From Bryobacteraceae bacterium (GTDB taxonomy: Bacteria > Acidobacteriota > Terriglobia > Bryobacterales > Bryobacteraceae), in the NCBI GenBank assembly GCA_025350445.1, contig JANXXV010000219.1, forward strand, positions 1 through 6,543: a DNA stretch of 6,543 bases. Direction: 5' to 3'. The position numbers and the translations under genes were made by a program. Of the stretch, positions 1-5,456 are shown in pieces. Positions within the stretch are counted from its first letter, which is position 1, and each line of letters begins with the position of its first letter. Below the pieces are notes generated by a model, which was not told the origin of the DNA, searched no databases, and saw nothing but the letters and a program-made list of their open reading frames with translations.

Positions 1-136
1 GCGCACAATGCCAGGCATGGCCGCTGGCCGCGAAGGCCTCACTAAGGCTGTGATGGAAGAACGGGCTGCCGATCCGGGCCATGATAATGCCCGCACCAAC
101 GAAGGCCGTTGATTCCCGGGAGTTGGCGGCATGGAT
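1..136 (-). other. left edge: possible 5' part of a minus-strand gene, unassigned
   Basis: This stretch holds no complete gene. On the minus strand one frame is open from just after the stop of the barrel gene (137-139) to the window edge. An ATG at 82-80 would begin M-A-R-I-G-S-P-F-F-H-H-S-L-S-E-A and run off the left end after 27 codons. Most of those codons end in G or C, as in the real genes of the window. There is no good ribosome binding site before this ATG, and the piece is too short to assign a family. The plus strand also has an open frame that ends at 110-112, with a hydrophilic product and less biased third positions. I cannot say which, if either, is coding. Confidence 0.2.
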
Positions 137-859
137 TCAGAACGAACCTGGCGCTGCTGCATTTCCACAAAACCTGCCCGGAGGCGCCGCAAGGCTTACT
201 TCGTATCCGGTGCACAGCACCGCAATCGCAATCGCAGGCTGGTGAAACCGCAGCACGAATCCGCCGCCGGCAACTAAATTGTGCTGTCCCCCGCTGAAGG
301 CCGCCGAATTATACGCAGGACTTCCAGAGTAGAAATCACGGACTTCAGCCCGCAGGCCAATGAACCGCCAGAACCGCACATCTACACCGCCGCCGAAATC
401 AAACGCGCCGTGGCTCAGCTCTCGCGATGCGGTGTTTGGTCTCGCGGCCGGCGTGGCCGTGCTCTGTTCAAAGGCGGCGTAGCCCGCGCCGACAGCGAAA
501 TAAGGAGCCACCGGTTTTCGCGGAAACAACTTTAGCCGCAGTCCCGGGGTTACGAAAATCTTAGGTACGTGGCGGGTCAGCGTCCAATCCCGCGAACTAA
601 CCTTGCGCTGTGGATTTGCCGGAAAGCGTACCTCACCATAGAGCGCATAATTCGAACGCTCAACCAACAGGTAACTGTAATTCGCTTGTAAAGCCGTGCC
701 GGAATCCAACCTGAGCTCGAATGACTGGGCGGAGCGCGTCACAGTCAGCAGATGCCCAGGCATTAGTCCCACTTCCCGTTTCGATGAAGACTCCATCGCC
801 TGTCCGTATACGCCGCCCACGGACAAAGCAACAATGGACGCGAGTTTTCGGAAGGTCAC
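137..859 (-). CDS. outer membrane beta-barrel protein (hypothetical porin-like)
   Basis: This 240-residue protein is predicted to be secreted and to form a small beta-barrel in the outer membrane; no substrate or function can be named. It starts at a GTG (859-857); the next in-frame stop upstream is close and no ATG lies between. Residues 1-19 form a signal peptide: basic T-F-R-K, a hydrophobic run, then a plausible cut after V-Y-G before Q20. The rest has alternating hydrophobic/polar strands typical of barrels, such as IFVTPGLRLKLF (101-112), PYFAVGAGYAAF (119-130), GAFDFGGGVDVRFW (151-164) and FIGLRAEVRDFY (166-177). The strand NLVAGGGFVLRF (194-205) looks like the usual C-terminal beta signal ending in phenylalanine, yet the frame runs on for 35 residues with little barrel character. 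That may be a lost stop, a frameshift or a true extension. It is transcribed away from the dehydrogenase gene and shows no link to it beyond sharing the divergent spacer. The barrel class is fairly secure; nothing more specific is. Confidence 0.7.
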   Translation of the reverse strand: MTFRKLASIVALSVGGVYGQAMESSSKREVGLMPGHLLTVTRSAQSFELRLDSGTALQANYSYLLVERSNYALYGEVRFPANPQRKVSSRDWTLTRHVPKIFVTPGLRLKLFPRKPVAPYFAVGAGYAAFEQSTATPAARPNTASRELSHGAFDFGGGVDVRFWRFIGLRAEVRDFYSGSPAYNSAAFSGGQHNLVAGGGFVLRFHQPAIAIAVLCTGYEVSLAAPPGRFCGNAAAPGSF

Positions 860-935
860 ATCCGCTGTATCACCGCACCGGCTTCCCGAATTCCCCGGCT
901 ACCGCTACAGTGCACAATCTATTTAGGGAGACAAT
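860..935. promoter_or_regulatory. divergent intergenic region with promoters for both flanking genes
   Basis: These 76 bp separate the GTG start of the barrel gene (minus) from the ATG of the dehydrogenase (plus), so the start signals of both genes should lie here or just inside the genes. I see an A/T-rich patch around 915-924 (aatctattta) and a small palindrome, gtgcac, near 909-914. No convincing -35/-10 pair can be picked out by eye on either strand. A shared operator is possible but nothing proves it. Confidence 0.4.
925..930 (+). promoter_or_regulatory. ribosome binding site of the SDR gene
   Basis: AGGGAG lies 5 nt before the ATG at 936, a good match to the anti-Shine-Dalgarno sequence. 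It supports that ATG as the true start of the dehydrogenase. Confidence 0.75.
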
Positions 936-1736
936 ATGCCGAAACTACAGGGAAAGAATGTTCTAATCACGGGAGCTTCGTCCGGCATCGGCCGGGCAAT
1001 CGCCATCCGCTTCGCCGGGGAAGGCGCCAACGTGGCTATTAACCATTTCAACGACGCGGCGCAGGCCGAGGTCACCAGGCAGATGGCACGCGCAGCGCAT
1101 ACCGGAGAAACCGGACAGCTGATGCTGGTGGAAGCCGATGTCTCCGTCGAAGGGCAAGTGAAGGCCATGTTCGCGGACGTCATCCAAACATTTGGATCGC
1201 TCGACGTTTTGGTGAACAACGCCGGAATTCAGATGGCGTGCCACAGCCACGAACTGGAGGCGGCGGATTTCGATCGAGTCCTCGCCGTGAATCTTCGCGG
1301 ATCGTTTCTATGCGCTCGCGAGGCGATCCGGCATTTTCTCCCGCGCCGCCGCGGCGTGATTGTGAACAACTCCAGCGTTCACGAGATAATTCCAAAGCCG
1401 AAGTATCTGAGCTACTCCATCAGCAAAGGCGGCATGGAAAATCTAACCAAGACACTGGCCCTTGAGTATGCGGCCAGCGGCATCCGGGTGAACGCGGTGG
1501 GACCGGGAGCCGTAGTGACACCGATCAACAAAGCGTGGATCGACGATCCCAAGGCGCGCGGTGAAGTGGAGAGCCACATTCCAATGGCGCGGCCGGCCGG
1601 GGCGGACGAGATTGCCGCGGTGTTCGCGTTCCTGGCCTCGGACGAAGCATCCTACATTACGGGCCAGACAATTTTCGCCTGTGGCGGCCTTTCGCTCTAT
1701 CCGGAATTCCGCACAGCGTGGGGGTCAGGGGAATAA
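936..1736 (+). CDS. SDR family oxidoreductase, glucose 1-dehydrogenase type
   Basis: This is a cytoplasmic classical short-chain dehydrogenase of 266 residues, a normal family length. It probably oxidises beta-D-glucose to glucono-1,5-lactone with NAD(P)+. The nucleotide-binding motif T-G-A-S-S-G-I-G is at 12-19, N-N-A-G at 94-97 and the active-site Asn in V-N-L at 119. The catalytic Ser is S147 (in N-N-S-S-V-H-E), with Tyr and Lys in Y160-S-I-S-K164. The segments S-S-V-H-E-x-I-P, A-L-E-Y-A, G-P-G-A-x-x-T-P-I-N (189-198), V-E-S-H-I-P-M (211-217) and the C-terminal G-G-L-S-L-Y-P-E-F (250-258) closely resemble, from memory, Bacillus glucose 1-dehydrogenase. That makes it a better fit than generic 3-ketoacyl reductases. 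The start is fixed by AGGGAG 5 nt upstream. It is the first gene of a pair with the debranching enzyme 26 bp downstream, whose product is free glucose. SDR membership is certain; the glucose substrate is likely but not proven. Confidence 0.85.
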   Translation: MPKLQGKNVLITGASSGIGRAIAIRFAGEGANVAINHFNDAAQAEVTRQMARAAHTGETGQLMLVEADVSVEGQVKAMFADVIQTFGSLDVLVNNAGIQMACHSHELEAADFDRVLAVNLRGSFLCAREAIRHFLPRRRGVIVNNSSVHEIIPKPKYLSYSISKGGMENLTKTLALEYAASGIRVNAVGPGAVVTPINKAWIDDPKARGEVESHIPMARPAGADEIAAVFAFLASDEASYITGQTIFACGGLSLYPEFRTAWGSGE

Positions 1737-1762
1737 GTTACCATCGATCTGAGATTTCCGGG

Positions 1763-3769
1763 ATGAAAATGACTGACGGTCCCATACGAATCGAACAGGA
1801 CGAATGCACCAGATTAAGCCGCGCGGCGAAGCTCGAGTGGTTGGAGACCAACGGTATCGGCGGTTTCGCATCGTCCACCATCGCCGGCCTAAACACCCGC
1901 CGCTATCACGGCCTGCTCACGGCGGCGACAAAACCGCCGGTGGGCCGCCTGGTGTTGCTTTCGAAGTTGGATGAAACGCTTGTTGCCGGGGATCGCCGCT
2001 ATGAACTGTCGGTGAACCAATACCCCGGCGCGGTTCACCCGCAAGGGTATCAATGCGCGCACCAGTTTCGTCTGGATCCATTCCCGATTTCGTGCTACCG
2101 CGTAGACGGTCTCGAATTGGAAAAGCGAATCTTCATGGTGCACGGGGAAAATACCACTGTAGTCGAATACGAACTCAAAGCGCCCGCCGGCGAGTACACG
2201 CTGGAGCTGCGGCCGCTGATTGCGTTTCGCGATTATCACAGCACCACGCATGAGAACAGCGCGCTCGACGCCACCGTTATCGCCAATGATGGCATGGCCC
2301 GGATGACGCCGTATCAAGGAATGCCCACAATCTATTTCGGCTACGGCGCCGCCAGGCTGGAGCCCTCCGGAGAGTGGTACCGCAATTTCGAATATGCTTT
2401 GGAACTCGAACGTGGGCTCGACTTCCGTGAGGACTTGTTCAATCCGTTCGTTCTGCAATTCAATCTCCAGCCAGGGACCGTTGTCGCAGTGATTGCCTCC
2501 ACCGAACCCCGGCCCGCAGGTGCAGCGTCCGCACTCAAACAGCGCGAATTAGAACGCCGAAGCGCATTGCTGGATCTAGCGCCTTCCACGCAACCGCTCA
2601 TCCGGAAGTTGGCGGCGGCGGCGGATCAGTTCATCGTGCAGCGCGGCAAATTCGAAACCATTATTGCCGGCTACCCGTGGTTTAGCGATTGGGGGCGTGA
2701 CACTATGATTGCGCTGCCAGGCCTCACCCTGGCGGCGGGGCGTCCGGAAACTGCGCGCAAGATCCTGCTTGCGTTCGCCGCATCGGTCGATCAGGGTATG
2801 CTCCCTAATCGTTTCCCCGATGGCGGCGAAGCACCGGAATTCAATACCGCGGATGCCACACTCTGGTTCTTCGAAGCCATCCGCGCCTACACACAGTACA
2901 CTGGCGATTTCGAATTTGTTCGTGAACACCTATACGAAACGCTGAAGAGTATCGTCGATTGGCAGATCCGCGGCACACGTTACGGAATTCGTGTTCAGTC
3001 AGACGGACTGCTTGCATGCGGAGAGCCTGGCGTGCAATTGACCTGGATGGACGCCAAGATCGGCGACTGGGTGGTTACGCCCCGCACGGGTAAGCCCGTG
3101 GAGATTCAGGCCCTCTGGTACAACGCGCTGCGCATTATGGAAGAGTTCGCCCGCCGGTTCGGCGACTCCGCGCCCGAGTCTATTGCAGGCGAACTCGCGG
3201 AGCACGCAAGCGGGAGTTTCAATTCGCAGTTTTGGAACCAGCCCTATTTCTGTTTATACGATGTGGTGGACGGCGAATTCCACGACGGCTCCATCCGGCC
3301 GAATCAAATCTTTGCCGTGAGTCTAGCCCACACCATGCTGTCCAGCGAACGGGCTCGCGACGTGGTGGAGACCGTCCGGCGCGAACTGTTGACGCCTTTT
3401 GGATTGCGTACGCTCTCTCCGCACGACCCGCGTTACCGCGGCCGTTACGAGGGCGGCGTCCGCGAACGCGACAGCGCCTATCACATGGGTACGGTGTGGC
3501 CTTGGTTGATGGGACCGTTTCTCACCGCGTATCTCAAGAGCAACGGCGGCACTGCGGATGCCCGGCGGAATGCCGCCGCTTGGCTGGAACAATGCTGCGA
3601 GCAAATGTTTTGCGCCGCGTTAGGCCAAATTTCGGAGATTGCCGACGGTGACCCGCCTTATGAACCGCGCGGCTGTTTCGCTCAGGCTTGGAGCGTTGGC
3701 GAGTTGCTCCGCGTGGCCGTCGAAGACATCTATCGGCCCGGTGCCGCGTCAAGCTCTTCCGGGCGTTAG
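1763..3769 (+). CDS. amylo-alpha-1,6-glucosidase (glycogen debranching enzyme, archaeal/bacterial type)
   Basis: From the chosen ATG this is a 668-residue cytoplasmic enzyme that should hydrolyse alpha-1,6-linked glucose at branch points of glycogen or limit dextrins, releasing free glucose. The N-terminal beta-rich domain (about 15-245) has the hallmark W-L-E-T-N-G-I-G-G-F (26-35) and R-R-Y-H-G-L-L (46-52). The C-terminal (alpha/alpha)6-type catalytic domain (about 280-655) carries G-Y-P-W-F-S-D-W-G-R-D-T (303-314), T-W-M-D-A-K (427-432), R-P-N-Q-I-F-A-V-S (512-520), Y-H-M-G-T-V-W-P-W (573-581) and S-E-I-A-D-G-D-P-P-Y-E-P-R-G (624-637). The acidic residues in these blocks are the candidate catalytic ones. 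There is no 4-alpha-glucanotransferase domain, so it differs from the bifunctional eukaryotic enzyme. The frame stays open back to a GTG at 1718 inside the preceding gene, but ATG 1763 (or 1769, which has GGGA about 5 nt before it) gives the expected N-terminus. Probably cotranscribed with the dehydrogenase. The family is secure; the exact start is not. Confidence 0.93.
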   Translation: MKMTDGPIRIEQDECTRLSRAAKLEWLETNGIGGFASSTIAGLNTRRYHGLLTAATKPPVGRLVLLSKLDETLVAGDRRYELSVNQYPGAVHPQGYQCAHQFRLDPFPISCYRVDGLELEKRIFMVHGENTTVVEYELKAPAGEYTLELRPLIAFRDYHSTTHENSALDATVIANDGMARMTPYQGMPTIYFGYGAARLEPSGEWYRNFEYALELERGLDFREDLFNPFVLQFNLQPGTVVAVIASTEPRPAGAASALKQRELERRSALLDLAPSTQPLIRKLAAAADQFIVQRGKFETIIAGYPWFSDWGRDTMIALPGLTLAAGRPETARKILLAFAASVDQGMLPNRFPDGGEAPEFNTADATLWFFEAIRAYTQYTGDFEFVREHLYETLKSIVDWQIRGTRYGIRVQSDGLLACGEPGVQLTWMDAKIGDWVVTPRTGKPVEIQALWYNALRIMEEFARRFGDSAPESIAGELAEHASGSFNSQFWNQPYFCLYDVVDGEFHDGSIRPNQIFAVSLAHTMLSSERARDVVETVRRELLTPFGLRTLSPHDPRYRGRYEGGVRERDSAYHMGTVWPWLMGPFLTAYLKSNGGTADARRNAAAWLEQCCEQMFCAALGQISEIADGDPPYEPRGCFAQAWSVGELLRVAVEDIYRPGAASSSSGR

Positions 3770-3799
3770 GTGATCCTTCCAACGAACTTGCCCCCTTTT

Positions 3800-3810
3800 T
3801 GGATTTAGGC
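3800..3810 (+). repeat. 11-bp direct repeat, copy 1
   Basis: tggatttaggc occurs here and again, identically, at 4022-4032, so the two copies are 222 bp apart. Copy 2 starts next to the tRNA-like fragment. The shorter core cctaaat also occurs inverted at about 3870-3876. An 11-bp repeat this close is unlikely but not impossible by chance. Confidence 0.45.
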
Positions 3811-3861
3811 GCCGGCTGCAATGAAGATGCACCGTACAGGTCAGGCTGAATTACAAACGGA

Positions 3862-3886
3862 CAACTGAACCTAAATACGGCAGTTG
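3862..3886. repeat. inverted repeat, 6-bp arms
   Basis: caactg (3862-3867) and cagttg (3881-3886) are perfect inverted copies around a 13-nt loop that includes cctaaat. A CAACGTTG palindrome follows at 3895-3902. The arms are not GC-rich and no T-run follows, so a terminator role is not supported. Confidence 0.4.
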
Positions 3887-3907
3887 GAGCCACTCAACGT
3901 TGGACAG

Positions 3908-3960
3908 GCGCTTAGCAAGCACTTGTAACGGAATCGGTTATCACCCGAATGGTGAAGCGC
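3908..3960. repeat. nested inverted repeats able to form a branched fold
   Basis: GCGCT (3908-3912) pairs with AGCGC (3956-3960). Inside it, TAAC (3926-3929) pairs with GTTA (3937-3940) around a 7-nt loop, and TCACC (3941-3945) pairs with GGTGA (3951-3955) around a 5-nt loop. The last two stems abut each other and the closing stem without gaps, which gives a compact branched shape. It is not a tRNA by sequence. Whether the fold forms in DNA or RNA is unknown. Confidence 0.35.
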
Positions 3961-3994
3961 GGAGCACTTTAATCCCTGAGGCATTTAAGCGTCT

Positions 3995-4018
3995 TGGCGC
4001 GATCCGCAGGAATCGAAC
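3995..4018 (-). other. tRNA 3'-end fragment, probable attachment-site remnant
   Basis: Read on the minus strand, this is laid out like the 3' third of a tRNA gene: G53, the T-loop TTCGATT, C61 with T-stem 3' strand CCTGC, a 7-nt acceptor 3' strand GGATCGC, discriminator G and an encoded CCA, all with canonical spacing. Upstream of G53 the match stops. The bases at T-stem positions 49-52 do not pair, no anticodon arm is seen, and the expected 5' acceptor GCGATCC is absent where it should be, about 4065-4071, inside the next gene. A lone tRNA 3' end breaking at the T-loop is what a tyrosine-recombinase element leaves at its far end after inserting into a tRNA gene. By orientation the intact tRNA and the element would lie at higher coordinates. 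It is a fragment, not a working tRNA. Confidence 0.5.
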
Positions 4019-4021
4019 TAC

Positions 4022-4032
4022 TGGATTTAGGC
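4022..4032 (+). repeat. 11-bp direct repeat, copy 2
   Basis: Identical to tggatttaggc at 3800-3810. It begins only 3 nt beyond the end of the tRNA-like match (4018), so it may belong to the same junction. Confidence 0.45.
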
Positions 4033-4064
4033 TGAAACCTCACTGAGGGCTGACCCGCTGCCGG

Positions 4065-5456
4065 TTATTGCTGCCAGCCGCCGCCCAGCGAACGATAAAG
4101 CTGCACCACGGACAGCAGTTCCTCCCGCCGCAATTGCGCCAGTGCCAATTGGCCCTGGAACAAAGTCCGGTCCGCATCCAAGACCTGCAAATAGCTGTCC
4201 AGACCGCCACGGTATCGCAATGTGGAAAGGCGCTCAGTCTCCCGCAACGCGGTCACCAGTAACTCCTGTTGGGCAAGTTGCTCACCGGTTTTCCGATAGG
4301 CGGCCAGCGCATCCGCCACTTCGCGGAAAGATGTCTGGATGGATTTCTGATAGTTGATCAACGATTCCTGTTCCAACGCCTCCGTCAGCCTTACATTCGC
4401 CCGCAGACGCCCGGCATTAAAAATGGGTAGGGCGACAGCCGGCGCGAAGTTCCATGACCGCGCAGGCCCCGTAAACAAATCCGTCAACGCACGGCTCTGC
4501 GCACCCAGAAGCCCGGTCAACGTGATCTGCGGAAAGTATTGCGCCTTCGCCGCACCGATTTCCGCGTTCGCCGCAATCAGATTCTGCTCCGCCGCGCGAA
4601 TGTCCGGCCTGCGTTCCAGCAGAGCCGATGGCAGGCCCGGCGGCACTTGCGCCGGTAGCGCAAAATCGTTCAGTGCCTTACCACGCGCCACGTCCGCGGG
4701 TGTCTTTCCCAGCAACAAATTAATCGCATTTTCCGTCTGAGCGATGGCGCGCTCCGTGGATGCGATCTGTGCGGTCGCCGTATAAAGAAACTGTTCGGCC
4801 TGGTGCACATCCAGCCCTGTGGCGGCGCCATTATTCCGGCGTACAGTGGTCAACCGCAAACCGTTCTGCGCAATGCCAAGGGTCTGGCGGGCAATCGTGA
4901 GTTCCAAGTCCAGTTCCCGCAGATCGAAATAGGCAGTGGTTACGTCGGCGATCAATGTGACTACAATGCCCCGCCGCGCTTCCTCCGAAGCCAAGTATTG
5001 GGCCTGCGAGGCTTCCGTCAACCGTCGAATCCTGCCCCAGACGTCCAGTTCCCAACCGAGATTGAAACCAGCCTGCGTATAACTGGCGTCCGGAATATTG
5101 AAGCGGGTAGCCGCCTTCGACGACGTACGTACCGTATTGAATTGCCCCGACGCGCTGACAGCGGGAAACAGTTGCGAGCGCGTGATTCCTAACTGCGCCC
5201 GCGCCTCCAGAATCCGCTGCGTGGCAATACGCAGATCGAAGTTGTCCTGCAGCGCCGTGGTCACAAGCTGCTTCAGCGCTTCGTCTTGAAACAGATCGAC
5301 CCACTTCGTGTCGGCCATTGAAACAGAAGTGGAAGCCTGTCCGGCCCCCCGGAAGTTCGCCGGCACTGCAAGGTCGGGCCGTTTATAGTTCGGGCCCATG
5401 GCGCAGCCGGTCATCAGACCCGCCACCAGCACGGCCGTGCGAAGTTGTGTCTTCAT
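4065..5456 (-). CDS. RND efflux outer-membrane channel lipoprotein (NodT/OprM family)
   Basis: This complete 463-residue protein (family usually about 450-490) is the TolC-like outer-membrane duct of a tripartite efflux pump, acting as a trimer with the RND permease encoded just upstream. The N-terminus has a lipoprotein signal ending L-M-T-G-C, so C18 is the lipidated residue, followed by the typical M-G-P-N-Y-K-R-P. Two homologous outer-membrane efflux repeats follow (about 55-250 and 275-458). Family landmarks are G-W-E-L-D-V-W-G-R (134-142), [12 protein letters not shown] (279-290), P-I-F-N-A-G-R (344-350) and [16 protein letters not shown] (414-429), with long helical, coiled-coil-like stretches between. 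The ATG at 5456 overlaps the permease stop by 4 bp and has a strong GGAGG 6 nt upstream, so translation is probably coupled. It appears to be the last gene of the operon. The substrate cannot be read from this component. Confidence 0.95.
   Translation of the reverse strand: MKTQLRTAVLVAGLMTGCAMGPNYKRPDLAVPANFRGAGQASTSVSMADTKWVDLFQDEALKQLVTTALQDNFDLRIATQRILEARAQLGITRSQLFPAVSASGQFNTVRTSSKAATRFNIPDASYTQAGFNLGWELDVWGRIRRLTEASQAQYLASEEARRGIVVTLIADVTTAYFDLRELDLELTIARQTLGIAQNGLRLTTVRRNNGAATGLDVHQAEQFLYTATAQIASTERAIAQTENAINLLLGKTPADVARGKALNDFALPAQVPPGLPSALLERRPDIRAAEQNLIAANAEIGAAKAQYFPQITLTGLLGAQSRALTDLFTGPARSWNFAPAVALPIFNAGRLRANVRLTEALEQESLINYQKSIQTSFREVADALAAYRKTGEQLAQQELLVTALRETERLSTLRYRGGLDSYLQVLDADRTLFQGQLALAQLRREELLSVVQLYRSLGGGWQQ

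Larger units (their letters stand above)
3770..4064. other. convergent intergenic region with repeats and an att-like tRNA remnant
   Basis: These 295 bp lie between the 3' ends of the debranching enzyme (plus) and the efflux channel gene (minus). GC is about 51% over 3841-4020, below the coding sequence around it. A 73-codon plus-strand frame (3825-4043, stop 4044-4046) is open but has no ATG or GTG start and no recognisable family. The T-tract at 3796-3800 has no GC-rich hairpin before it, so I call no intrinsic terminator. The repeats and the tRNA-like end are listed separately. Confidence 0.6.

Noticed and set aside
1718..1762. Upstream GTG start (1718) for the debranching enzyme, overlapping the dehydrogenase gene
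   Set aside because: The added 15 residues fall in the end of the dehydrogenase frame and lack family resemblance; ATG 1763 or 1769 gives the usual N-terminus.
1889..2458. 189-codon antisense frame inside the debranching enzyme gene
   Set aside because: It lies entirely opposite a strongly conserved coding region and its product looks like no family. High-GC genes commonly give such mirror frames.
3232..3651. 139-codon plus-strand frame inside the debranching enzyme gene
   Set aside because: It is an out-of-frame shadow over the conserved catalytic domain, arginine-rich and without recognisable domains.
3770..3800. Rho-independent terminator after the debranching enzyme gene, from the T-run at 3796-3800
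   Set aside because: The T-run is preceded by a C-run and no GC-rich hairpin; no stable stem can be drawn directly before it.
3892..3905. Integron attC-like boxes: ACTCAAC (fits RYYYAAC) next to GTTGGAC (fits GTTRRRY)
   Set aside because: In attC the outer boxes are separated by tens of bases with inner boxes between them. Here they touch and form a simple CAACGTTG palindrome, and no cassette or integrase is visible.
3995..4071. A complete minus-strand tRNA gene ending at 3995
   Set aside because: The T-stem 5' strand does not pair with CCTGC, no anticodon arm with a 7-nt loop is present, and the 5' acceptor GCGATCC is missing where needed; that position falls in the end of the efflux channel gene.
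4354..5192. Two plus-strand frames of about 128 codons opposite the efflux channel gene
   Set aside because: Both are antisense to a complete, recognisable gene and have no family features or good ribosome sites.
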